Positions 8,471 to 15,867 of a stretch of DNA of 44,924 bases are shown piece by piece. Origin of the DNA: Microcaldota archaeon (GTDB lineage Archaea > Micrarchaeota > Micrarchaeia > Micrarchaeales > Micrarchaeaceae). Both the position numbers and the translations under genes were made by a program. Below the pieces are notes generated by a model. The model was given only the letters and a program-made list of their open reading frames with translations. It was not told the origin of the DNA and did no database searches. The stretch is from assembly GCA_021801905.1 (NCBI GenBank), contig JAKABJ010000002.1, forward strand, positions 1 through 44,924, in the 5' to 3' direction. The stretch's first letter is position 1; every line of letters begins with the position of its first letter.

Positions 8471-8680
8471 GGCTTTGCTAATAAAGTCAAATTCTCGGCA
8501 GATAGAAAATCGAGACTATCAAAAAGTAAAGTTGAGGCTACGAATATAGCTATCAAAATCAAGCTTGCGTTGGATTAAAGAACAAGAATTTTGTTTCACA
8601 GACTACCGAGCTATTGTGTAAGTTGATAGCCTACAACATAAAGGTCTTAATAAATGCGATGCTTGAGTTAAAGGTAGAAA
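8471..8680 (+). pseudogene. Decayed transposase with adjoining IS end
   Basis: An IS end (GGCTTTGCTAATAAAGTCAAATTCTC, counted from 8471) leads into a broken reading frame. One frame reads KVEATNIAIKIKLALD and stops at 8578. The next frame continues from about 8578 as NKNFVSQTTELLCKLIAYN and on to about 8680. These pieces align with the tail of the transposase fragment at 162-461, sharing ELLCKLIAYN, but are separated by a frameshift and missing the catalytic core. The 8254-8470 stretch upstream holds nothing I can support as a gene. Confidence 0.65.
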
Positions 8681-8691
8681 CCCAATTTTCT

Positions 8692-9279
8692 TCAATGAAC
8701 TTTCTTATCTTGAACATTCCTTCTTAGCATAACCATCGCAATAAATCCCGAATTTGTGATAACCACAGATATTGGATAAAGAACAGTAGTAAGACTAATA
8801 GCTTGCAACGCAGAAATCGAAATCGCAAATCCTAATCCGCTTAGGAAATATGTTATCAGTGTTTCCTCTTTTGGCTTCTTATATGCTTTTCTGTATGTTG
8901 GCACAAACCCTAAGGCATCAACTATTACAGCAAGTATTACGGCGTTTAGTGGGTTGCTTGTAATAGCCCACAGCACAATGCCGATTAATGCTAAAACTAA
9001 AGATACTTTATCAAGCAAAACTATTTCTTTTTCTCCTCTAAATAATGCAAATACGAATATTGAAAGACACGCTAAACCTCCTACTCCGACTAACCATGCA
9101 CCAGCCCCACCTCCCTTCGAGATTTGAGCAAAAAATGCGATAATCTGAACTAATCCCCAGATAAGCCATGAGAATGCATGGGGCTTTGTATTCCCTTTAA
9201 GGATGTCTCTATAGTAAGGGACAAAACCTCCAAGCCCGACAATTACTGCAATTATACCAAATAAAATGTAATAGTCCAT
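8692..9279 (-). CDS. PQ-loop/SemiSWEET-like duplicated membrane protein
   Basis: The 195-residue protein has about seven hydrophobic segments. There are two PQ-loop-like repeats: GGFVPYYRDILKGNTKPHAF in the first half and ALGFVPTYRKAYKKPKEE in the second, each with Pro and a basic turn after the first helix. PQ-loop proteins transport sugars (SWEET), cystine or amino acids, or act as membrane receptors; the substrate here is unknown. The start MDYYILFG is set by a TATTTATA box about 36 bases upstream. Inverted copies of the local IS-end motif (8471 and 9433-9444) bracket the gene, suggesting it may have travelled with, or been isolated by, mobile elements. Confidence 0.75.
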   Translation of the reverse strand: MDYYILFGIIAVIVGLGGFVPYYRDILKGNTKPHAFSWLIWGLVQIIAFFAQISKGGGAGAWLVGVGGLACLSIFVFALFRGEKEIVLLDKVSLVLALIGIVLWAITSNPLNAVILAVIVDALGFVPTYRKAYKKPKEETLITYFLSGLGFAISISALQAISLTTVLYPISVVITNSGFIAMVMLRRNVQDKKVH

Positions 9280-9337
9280 CCGAATCGAAATTAGTGAGCG
9301 TATCATCTATAAATAGCTGTGCAAATTTAATTTCTCG

Positions 9338-9366
9338 TTTGCTCATAAAGAAACTTTATGAGCAAA
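9338..9366. repeat. Perfect 13-bp inverted repeat
   Basis: TTTGCTCATAAAG (9338-9350), AAA, CTTTATGAGCAAA (9354-9366). It lies about 60 bases upstream of the PQ-loop gene start and some 15 bases beyond its TATA box. That position suits an operator. Its ends (TTTGCT) also resemble the local IS termini, so a recombined IS end-to-end junction is an alternative. Confidence 0.55.
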
Positions 9367-9380
9367 ACTGTAACCCATAT

Positions 9381-9444
9381 TTGCTAATAAGGTAATTAAA
9401 CTGCTAATTTAGTCCGCTAATAAATTGACCATTTTAGCAAAGCT
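9381..9444. repeat. Cluster of GCTAAT motifs and an inverted IS end
   Basis: GCTAATAA (9383), GCTAATTT (9403) and GCTAATAA (9416) are followed by TTTTAGCAAAGC (about 9433-9444), the reverse complement of the IS-end core GCTTTGCTAAAA. The gap 9307-9551 contains this cluster and the palindrome before it, and no gene that I can support. Confidence 0.4.
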
Positions 9445-9551
9445 GTATAGTTGATTTTGTAGAAAGCGTGCAAACTATAGATAAAAATTTATTTTTGATC
9501 CTATAAACCTTATAGAGAGCCCCGTCTTAATAAAAATTAAGCATTTAAAAT

Positions 9552-10109
9552 TCATGTATAAGATACACTGAAAGAGAGAACCTGCTGTATAGTATGATAG
9601 GAACTCGGAAGCCCGGAATAGGTATAATTCATGAATAAATAGCCAGTGAAAGTGCTTCCAAGTGAACCCTTTGCAGGAATATTTCCTGGAGAAGAAAAAC
9701 AATACACGCTCATCTCCATTGGCCTGTTGCTAAGAAGAAGAGTCCCTGTGGAAAAGCCGTTTGTAGGGTAGTTTATTGAAGGATTTTGATTGGTCATCTG
9801 CACATTTCCAAAAGCAGGTCCGCCGCTGGTTCCATTCAGCTGACTGGAGCAACCTAGCGAGGTTATTTTTATCGTTCCGCCCAATGATTGGGTGAGAACA
9901 AACGCAAAAGTGCCGTTAGTATACATTGAATATGCTGTGCATGAAAATCCTGGTGCGGCGTTGCAGTACGATGGTGCTATAGCGGGGCTGAACACTCCGA
10001 GCTGGAGCACCGCATATATGGCTATTGTAACAACCAGTATTATGACAGCATATGATATAATGAAATCAAGCGCAGTTTGTGCATTTCTGCCCGATTTTTT
10101 AAACTGCAT
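9552..10109 (-). CDS. Type IV pilin-like protein with class III signal peptide
   Basis: The 185-residue protein starts with a short basic leader (MQFKKSGRNA) followed by QTALDFIISYAVIILVVTIA, a hydrophobic helix. This is the archaeal class III prepilin arrangement: cleavage before Gln, an acidic residue at about +5, then the assembly helix. The rest is an extracellular Gly/Ser/Asn/Thr-rich domain with four Cys and several N-glycosylation sequons. It probably assembles in a pilus-like fibre or stays membrane-anchored. It follows the response-regulator gene by 4 bases, so the two are co-transcribed, linking surface structure and signalling. No assembly ATPase or prepilin peptidase is in the window. 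Confidence 0.75.
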   Translation of the reverse strand: MQFKKSGRNAQTALDFIISYAVIILVVTIAIYAVLQLGVFSPAIAPSYCNAAPGFSCTAYSMYTNGTFAFVLTQSLGGTIKITSLGCSSQLNGTSGGPAFGNVQMTNQNPSINYPTNGFSTGTLLLSNRPMEMSVYCFSSPGNIPAKGSLGSTFTGYLFMNYTYSGLPSSYHTIQQVLSFSVSYT

Positions 10110-10113
10110 TTGA

Positions 10114-11322
10114 TCAGTCTTTTTGCTTCTTTTCCTGGCTGGGGCCCTTTCCTATGTGCAGGTGCACACCTAGGGAATCCCTTGTTATCTTTATGTCAAG
10201 CTCCTTACTTCCAAAAAGTTTTTGCAGCTCTTCGTAAGTGTAAGAACCTATGTCGCCGGGCAAGCCTCTGTTCTTAAGTATCTCATTCCTTCTTTCTTTT
10301 ATTTTGTTTCTGTCAAATTCAGTATATATCAGTGAAAGTTTTGGAACCTCGTTCGACTCAAATAGGCTGTCCACATTCAGTTCAAGAAGTTTATATCCTG
10401 CATCCTGCAATATGAACGGAATTACAGCTGAAAACTCCTGGCTTATTTCATTTACAACTGCAGATAGCTCGTCCTTTATGCCTGCAACCACGAATTCGTC
10501 AGTATTTAGAAAACCTGCAAATGCCCCTGAGCCTTTTGCCTTTATCGCATCCTGCAGTATTTGGGATATCAGCCTTAGTATCACCATGCCAGCTTGCTCT
10601 CCAAACCTTTTCGCATATGCACCAAGTCCATCTATCTTTAACGTGCCTATGGCGTATCTCTCTCCTTCCTTTATTGATTTCTCTACCTCATTTGATATCC
10701 TTTCCTCGTCTGGCAGGTCTATCAAAGGATCAAACCTCTTCCCCTTCTTCTTCAGGAAGATTGTGACCAGGCTCCTTATCTCGTTGGGGTCGAATGGCTT
10801 CTTCACATAGTAGTCAGCCCCATACTTCAGTCCTTTAAATCTATTGTTGGTGGGGTCCATCGCACTTACTAATATTACGATTGTACTGCTGGTTTCTGGA
10901 TTGGACTTTAACTCATGGCATATCTCAAGACCGTCTTTATGAGGCAGCATGAGATCTAGAATTACAAGGTCGGGCTTTGCAATCTTTATCGCTTGTATTG
11001 CCTCGCCTCCATCGTATATCTGCCCGATTTCAAAACCTTTTCCTATAGAAAGTGCCATTAATTTGTTTATGTTCTTATCATCTTCGACTATCAATATCCT
11101 TCTTAGGTTGTCCTGCTGATTAAGCAAATAATATGTGAGCACGCCTCCAGCCTTCCTTGATGCGATCATCTTTATGTCCTCCAATTCCTTCAAGGAGGCA
11201 TTTAGGTCGGCGGCATTTACCCCTCTGCTAAACATTATATCGCTAAATTCATTGAATGTAAGCTGCTGCCTATCATTTAAGATGGATATTATCTCTTCTT
11301 TAAGCGGAACACTTGCTCCCAT
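10114..11322 (-). CDS. Response regulator: wHTH - receiver - degenerate GGDEF
   Basis: The 402-residue protein has three parts. Residues about 5-67 resemble a winged helix. Residues about 73-195 are a receiver domain with the acidic pair in VEDD, phosphoacceptor Asp in VILDLM (about 123), conserved Ser in LVSA and Lys in VKKPF. Residues about 205-290 resemble a GGDEF domain: YAIGTLKIDGLGAYAKRFGE matches the substrate-helix region, but the signature is LNTDEF instead of GGDEF. Diguanylate cyclase activity is therefore unlikely; nucleotide binding or protein contact is possible. The ATG is preceded by AAGGTGA at good spacing. A TATA-like box lies near 11357-11366. The nearby histidine kinase is the likely partner. 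Confidence 0.85.
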   Translation of the reverse strand: MGASVPLKEEIISILNDRQQLTFNEFSDIMFSRGVNAADLNASLKELEDIKMIASRKAGGVLTYYLLNQQDNLRRILIVEDDKNINKLMALSIGKGFEIGQIYDGGEAIQAIKIAKPDLVILDLMLPHKDGLEICHELKSNPETSSTIVILVSAMDPTNNRFKGLKYGADYYVKKPFDPNEIRSLVTIFLKKKGKRFDPLIDLPDEERISNEVEKSIKEGERYAIGTLKIDGLGAYAKRFGEQAGMVILRLISQILQDAIKAKGSGAFAGFLNTDEFVVAGIKDELSAVVNEISQEFSAVIPFILQDAGYKLLELNVDSLFESNEVPKLSLIYTEFDRNKIKERRNEILKNRGLPGDIGSYTYEELQKLFGSKELDIKITRDSLGVHLHIGKGPSQEKKQKD

Positions 11323-11432
11323 AACTGTCACCTTACTAGTATCTACCGTAAGTAATATTATGCTTTCTGCAAACCGGTAAACAGATTTGAATTTTTAGAA
11401 TCACCAATAAGTGCATTTTTCTAAATCTTGCT

Positions 11433-11485
11433 TCTGGAAATTCTGGCGTTTTTCCAGATAGTTTTCCAAAATGCCACATTTTTGG
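11433..11485. other. Two consecutive stem-loops in a gene-free gap
   Basis: TCTGGAAA (11433-11440) pairs with TTTCCAGA (11451-11458), and CCAAAA (11466-11471) pairs with TTTTGG (11480-11485). They belong to a 340-base gap without coding sequence between the response regulator and the gene at 11671. They could be part of the structured element that follows. Confidence 0.35.
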
Positions 11486-11521
11486 CGAGTAGATTAGAGA
11501 TTCATGAACTGCCGAAGGATT

Positions 11522-11632
11522 TTTGCTAGGTTCACTTAGGTGTTGGAGAGCCTACCACCCGTGAGCAGAGCGGAACATGCTCACGCTGTTAAACCTAGTT
11601 CAGAGAATTTATTGGAATACCCTTCTAGCAAA
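11522..11632 (+). ncRNA. Candidate structured small RNA (strand uncertain)
   Basis: Three nested perfect helices are visible: TTTGCTAG (11522-11529) with CTAGCAAA (11625-11632), TAGGT (11537-11541) with ACCTA (11593-11597), and CGTGAGCA (11560-11567) with TGCTCACG (11578-11585). The segment is about 111 bases long. It is far more GC-rich in its core than the surrounding gap and has no reading frame. The TATA box of the downstream gene (about 11633-11641) begins at its end, so it is not that gene's 5' leader. The central part faintly recalls 5S rRNA (CACC, GGAAC, GTTAAACC), but the helices do not match well. A small transposon-like inverted-repeat element is another reading. Confidence 0.4.
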
Positions 11633-11670
11633 CATTATTAAGTTTTAGCTATCGCATAATAACTGATGCC

Positions 11671-12618
11671 ATGGTACAGAAGAAGCATATTCACATATCA
11701 GTAGGAATAATCATTATAATAGCGATAATTGTGGCCCTGCTCGGCCTTGCTGGAGGTGCTTTGATAATAAACAGCCCCACGCAGCTCACCCTTACTTCAA
11801 ATCCGTCCGTGATTAAGCTTGGAAATTATCAGTACACACTATACCTGCATGGAATGCAAAAGAAATCTGGCATCGCATACATATACATAGGCCGCTCTCC
11901 GGTATTCATAAACCCGATATTGAACGTCACAGTTATTCTTTACAATTATACAAAAGTAAATGCCGGAACCCAATATGCGAACATGGAAATTCGTTTGGAT
12001 TCTATGTCTAATACATCCGCAACTGTAACTATAACTCCGCTTCAAGAATATCTTGCAGAGACTCCGGACTCTAGCAGAATAATTATGATATCTGGTCCAT
12101 CACTAAACCTTGTTTCTCCAAATACAACAACTATAGCGCAGGGCAGTGCACCTGTTAGTGTTACTACAACAATACCTCAGGTCCAGAACCCGGGGCAGAA
12201 GGTTCTTAACTACCTTGCAGAGAGCGAATATTATGGACTTATGAAGAATTACAGCAATTATTATGGGAACACTGTAAACTGCACTGGAGCTTTGTATAAT
12301 AATAGCTACTTTGGCTACTACCATTCGCGCCCTTCTGGACCGACATCTTTCCAGAATGCAACCCTTATTACTCCTTATTCCCTTAATCTTTCTATAAACA
12401 AAGGGGCAAATGGAAACTATAATGCCACATACGTTACAAAATCATATTCAAGCGTAAGCACAGGAGTTGCCATGAACATAGTGATAAACTTTACATCTGG
12501 AAAAATACTGAACGTAACGTACAAAGGTGCTTTTAAGGACCAGAACTACAGCACATTGTCAGAGGGGCTTTTTGGAGCTTCTCAGATAGGCAATGCCTGC
12601 AGCATACTTATAGCTTAG
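11671..12618 (+). CDS. Membrane-anchored extracellular protein, unknown function
   Basis: The 315-residue protein has a basic N terminus (MVQKKHIHISVG), then one long hydrophobic helix (about residues 11-33), then an extracellular region. That region is rich in Asn, Tyr, Ser and Thr, with more than ten Asn-X-Ser/Thr sequons and only two Cys, near residues 204 and 310, which could pair. No enzymatic motif is visible. It converges with the histidine kinase (6 bases between stops) and is flanked by the two signalling genes, so a surface role under their control is possible but only inferred from position. Confidence 0.6.
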   Translation: MVQKKHIHISVGIIIIIAIIVALLGLAGGALIINSPTQLTLTSNPSVIKLGNYQYTLYLHGMQKKSGIAYIYIGRSPVFINPILNVTVILYNYTKVNAGTQYANMEIRLDSMSNTSATVTITPLQEYLAETPDSSRIIMISGPSLNLVSPNTTTIAQGSAPVSVTTTIPQVQNPGQKVLNYLAESEYYGLMKNYSNYYGNTVNCTGALYNNSYFGYYHSRPSGPTSFQNATLITPYSLNLSINKGANGNYNATYVTKSYSSVSTGVAMNIVINFTSGKILNVTYKGAFKDQNYSTLSEGLFGASQIGNACSILIA

Positions 12619-12624
12619 AGCGCT

Positions 12625-14835
12625 TCATTGCTGCCTCTTTTTTCTTCTTGGCTTAATCGGCAAAGTTACTGAAAAGGTGCTCCCTTTTCCAACCTCTGAC
12701 TTTATCGAGATATCGCCTCCGTGAAGCCTTATCAGTTCCTTGGTTATTGAAAGCCCAAGTCCTGTGCCTGCGCCATCCTGCTTCACCAGCCCTTTCTGAA
12801 CCTGATAGAATTTCTTAAACAGCTTCCTCCTATCCTCTTCGTTTATCCCTATTCCGGTGTCTTTTACATCGCACTGTATCTTTCTATTTGAAGCCTTGAA
12901 TATATGAACGGTTATCCCGCCTTTACTTGTGAATTTTATTGAGTTGCCTATTAGATTCACAAATATCTGTATAAGCCGGTTTGGATCCGCAGTTATTGCT
13001 GGCACATTATAATCCACCTTCCAATCCAAAGTAAGTCCTTTCTCTGCTGCTGCTTCCCTAAGGCTGACTATGCTTGGGTTGTCCTTAAACATGTTCATGT
13101 CGACTTCCTTCATATCCAGCTTTACCTTGCTTGCCTCTAACTTAGATGCATCAAGAACTTGCTGTATGATCAGCATCAGCCTGTTTGCCTCGTCGGCTAT
13201 TGTCTTTATGTACTGTTTTTGGTCTTCATTGAGCTCTCCAAAGTCTCCAGAATATAATAGTTTCGAGAATCCATTGATGTTGGTGAGGGGGGTTTTCAGC
13301 TCGTGGGAGATGTTGTATATGAATTGGGATTTGAGATCACTCATGTTCTTCATGTCTTTCATTTCCTTGGCATTCTTGAGAAGATCCTGCTCGTACATTT
13401 CCATTATCCTCTTTGTAAGCAGCTCCTTTATTACAATAACAAATTCAATATTGCCATCGCTGTCACGAAATAATCTTGTTGATTGTGTGCCTGGCACAAT
13501 GGTTCCATCTTTCTTCAGCAGGTCGACATATGTATTGTCTGGCTTGCTGGAAGACCTTGCATAGCCTATATCTCTGTCTATTATCGAAGGGTCTTTGTAT
13601 ATTAATTTTATTTCTTTGCCTATCAGGTCAGAGATTGAAAAGCGGAGCATGCTCTCTGCTGCCATGTTGCAATATGTTATCCTGCCAGCTTCGTCCGTCT
13701 TAATCACCAGCTCGGATGCATTGTTTAGAAAATCTTGCAGGCTATCCTTAAGGCCTTCAACATATTTTTCCGCATCGGAATTTACAAATAATAACGCAAA
13801 ACCTTGCGGCATGCCTGAAACGTAAAACCTCATGTTTATAGGGTAACCAGTCAAAGAGGTGAGTTCTGTTCTCCCTTTTATTTGTTGCGTGGATTTCGAA
13901 AAAAGAACCATCTCGAATTCTTTTCTCTTTTTTTCTTGGACAAGGTCAGCAATATTCTTACCTATAAGCATATCCTCCCTATAACCCAACATTGTCTCGC
14001 AATTAGAAGTTGCGGCAGAGATATTGTAATTAAGGTCAGTGAATACTATTACAGCATAGTCGCTTTTTTCTATAGACTCTTTTGCCGCTTTTAGCAATGA
14101 GATTTCTGTATTATTTTTTAGCGACAGGTATGTAAGCGAATTTCCTGCTTTTTCTGCAATAATAGCATATGTAAGGGTGCTTCCATCAACCCGGATCGGG
14201 ATTGTTGATTGCCCTCTGCCTACATATTGAGCCAGTTGTTCGTAGTTTATACCTAATATCTCGTCTATTTTGGCATTTTGGAACATGTGGAACTCATTCA
14301 TTGCTGCTTTATTGGCTTTTGCTATTACCCCAGAGAAGGTGACTAACATCTGCGGATTGTTATCATTAAAAACTGCATCAAAATACTCGGCAAGCTTTGC
14401 GCTTCTCTGCCTTTCTGATTTGTAAGAGATAACTAGCCCAAAGAGGGTTGCAGCATTCGCTATCGCCTCTGTGGCTTCTTCTGTAAACTTGTTCTCGGTT
14501 TTTGAGAGCATTTCAACTATAGAAATAATTTTCCCATCATTCATTATAGGAACAGCGGCGTAGCTCCTGTATCCTTTATCATTGTATGATATCAAGCTTG
14601 AAAAAAGAGAGTATTCACTAAGATTATTATCAACATACGGCTTTCTGGTGCCAGATATGTGTCTTATTATTTCTAATGCCGACTCATCATCTGCCTCCTT
14701 TATTTCAACTTTATCTACTCCGTATATCTGGCTTATGGACGCTGAAAAGTCGTTTATCATATTGTCTTTAGCGGCAGGTCCTGATGCAAGTGACAGCAAA
14801 TTGAAGAATAACTTATTATGCGGAAGGTCGCTCAT
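12625..14835 (-). CDS. Soluble GAF/PAS sensor histidine kinase
   Basis: The 736-residue protein has no membrane segment. A GAF-like domain spans about residues 15-140. PAS-like domains follow at about 150-240, 255-350 and 370-470, and a helical linker at 470-500. HisKA has SHELKTPL with His511. The HATPase_c domain has NLIGNSIKFT (627-636), DTGIG (659-663) and GTGLGL (690-695). It should be an active kinase sensing a cytoplasmic cue. The wHTH-receiver-GGDEF-like protein encoded 1.3 kb away is the only receiver in the window and the natural partner. Two-component systems are sparse in DPANN genomes, so transfer from a host or bacterium is plausible. A palindrome sits just upstream of the start. 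Confidence 0.92.
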   Translation of the reverse strand: MSDLPHNKLFFNLLSLASGPAAKDNMINDFSASISQIYGVDKVEIKEADDESALEIIRHISGTRKPYVDNNLSEYSLFSSLISYNDKGYRSYAAVPIMNDGKIISIVEMLSKTENKFTEEATEAIANAATLFGLVISYKSERQRSAKLAEYFDAVFNDNNPQMLVTFSGVIAKANKAAMNEFHMFQNAKIDEILGINYEQLAQYVGRGQSTIPIRVDGSTLTYAIIAEKAGNSLTYLSLKNNTEISLLKAAKESIEKSDYAVIVFTDLNYNISAATSNCETMLGYREDMLIGKNIADLVQEKKRKEFEMVLFSKSTQQIKGRTELTSLTGYPINMRFYVSGMPQGFALLFVNSDAEKYVEGLKDSLQDFLNNASELVIKTDEAGRITYCNMAAESMLRFSISDLIGKEIKLIYKDPSIIDRDIGYARSSSKPDNTYVDLLKKDGTIVPGTQSTRLFRDSDGNIEFVIVIKELLTKRIMEMYEQDLLKNAKEMKDMKNMSDLKSQFIYNISHELKTPLTNINGFSKLLYSGDFGELNEDQKQYIKTIADEANRLMLIIQQVLDASKLEASKVKLDMKEVDMNMFKDNPSIVSLREAAAEKGLTLDWKVDYNVPAITADPNRLIQIFVNLIGNSIKFTSKGGITVHIFKASNRKIQCDVKDTGIGINEEDRRKLFKKFYQVQKGLVKQDGAGTGLGLSITKELIRLHGGDISIKSEVGKGSTFSVTLPIKPRRKKRQQ

Positions 14836-14848
14836 TTTATCACAGCAC

Positions 14849-14861
14849 GTGGTTTAACCAC
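14849..14861. promoter_or_regulatory. Palindromic operator-like site before the histidine kinase
   Basis: GTGGTT-T-AACCAC lies 13 bases upstream of the kinase ATG. On the minus strand a TATA-like TAATATAG is centred around 14876, so the palindrome would overlap the transcription start. That is a typical place for a repressor site. A related core (GTGGTTAACAC) occurs in the hairpin at 40985-41007. Confidence 0.4.
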
Positions 14862-14938
14862 ATATGTAATACTCTATATTAGATGTTTTGAAAGTATATA
14901 AATATAATTTTATTTTGTATTAGCAAAATAAAAGTTCA

Positions 14939-15043
14939 ATGGCAAATTTCAGGTTATATGCATTATTGCAGATTTCGAGGTTTATAGATTTTTATAGAGA
15001 AAAATGCCATATTAAGACAGTGCCAAAGGTAATAAATAAGTAA
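14939..15043 (+). CDS. Possible 34-codon small ORF upstream of flpA
   Basis: An ATG begins a 34-residue frame (starting MANFRLYALLQ, ending near KVINK), mildly hydrophobic then basic. A strong TATA-like stretch (GTATATAAAT, about 14894-14903) lies 36 bases upstream. The frame ends 16 bases before flpA, overlapping the AATAAATAAG box that probably drives flpA itself. No family is recognisable. It could be a true small protein, or the TATA could serve an untranslated RNA. The remainder of the 14836-15059 gap is A/T-rich with nothing else visible. Confidence 0.2.
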   Translation: MANFRLYALLQISRFIDFYREKCHIKTVPKVINK

Positions 15044-15059
15044 GAAAGCGCATATAACA

Positions 15060-15728
15060 ATGGTGTTGATATTGCATCCTAAAAAAATATTTGAAGGAGT
15101 TTACGACGTTGATGGAAAAATCGCCACGTTGAATTCAACTCCTGGAAAGCGTGCATATAGCGAAGAATTGAAGATTGCTGACCACAAAGAATATAGGTTG
15201 TGGAACCCTTACAGAAGCAAATTATCCGCGGCAATTTCAATTGGATTAAGGAATTTTCATTTCAAAAATGATAATAAGGTAATATACATAGGAGCAGCAA
15301 CCGGGACTACTGCAAGCCATATAAGCGATATTGTGATTAACGGAAGAATATACTGCATAGAAATGTCAGAGCGAAACATGCGGGAACTTGTTAAGGTATG
15401 TGAATTAAGGCCGAACATGTTGCCGATACTTGCTGACGCATCTGAGCCAAATTCCTACTCTGACTATATAGAGACGTGCGACGTTCTTTATCAAGACGCT
15501 TCTGCAAGGGAGCAGGCAAAGATTCTGCTTAGCAATTCTAAATTTTTAAAAAAAGGAGGATATGCATATTTCGTAATAAAGTCGCAAAGCATAGACATAT
15601 CTAAAAAGCCAAAAGAGGTATTCGAAGCTGAGCTGAAGACCCTGGAAAATGATTTTGAAGTGATTGAGAGGATGGGTTTGGAACCTTATGATAGGATGCA
15701 TCTTTTCTCAGTGCTGAAAAAGAAGTGA
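15060..15728 (+). CDS. flpA: Fibrillarin-like rRNA/tRNA 2'-O-methyltransferase
   Basis: The 222-residue protein is the catalytic subunit of archaeal box C/D sRNPs, methylating ribose 2'-OH at guide-selected positions with Nop5 and L7Ae. Signatures are EYRLWNPYRSKLSAAI, the SAM-binding IYIGAATGTTASHISDIV, IYCIEMSERNMREL, PILADASEP, DVLYQDAS and the catalytic-Lys strand YFVIKSQSID. Length is normal for archaea. A TATA-like AATAAATAAG about 25 bases before the ATG suggests a leaderless transcript. Nop5, its usual neighbour, is not adjacent here. Confidence 0.95.
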   Translation: MVLILHPKKIFEGVYDVDGKIATLNSTPGKRAYSEELKIADHKEYRLWNPYRSKLSAAISIGLRNFHFKNDNKVIYIGAATGTTASHISDIVINGRIYCIEMSERNMRELVKVCELRPNMLPILADASEPNSYSDYIETCDVLYQDASAREQAKILLSNSKFLKKGGYAYFVIKSQSIDISKKPKEVFEAELKTLENDFEVIERMGLEPYDRMHLFSVLKKK

Positions 15729-15867
15729 TATGGCAGGGAATCGGACGGGATGGCTTAAAATAATCAGATTTCGCTTCGATTGTTTCTATACCATATTCTC
15801 CAATCAAAATAAGAGTTTTTTCTACTTACATTTATAAAAAGTACCTTGTTGAAATAGTAATGATAGT

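Noticed and set aside
11522-11632. 5S rRNA gene
   Set aside because: CACC, GGAAC and GTTAAACC occur in the right order and the outer ends pair. However, the central helix is 8 bp with a 10-base loop, the 3' helix IV/V arm is too short, and length is about 111 bases. I keep it only as an unnamed structured RNA candidate.
11522-11670. Riboswitch for the gene at 11671
   Set aside because: The TATA-like box of that gene begins where the structured element ends, so the element would not be in its mRNA.
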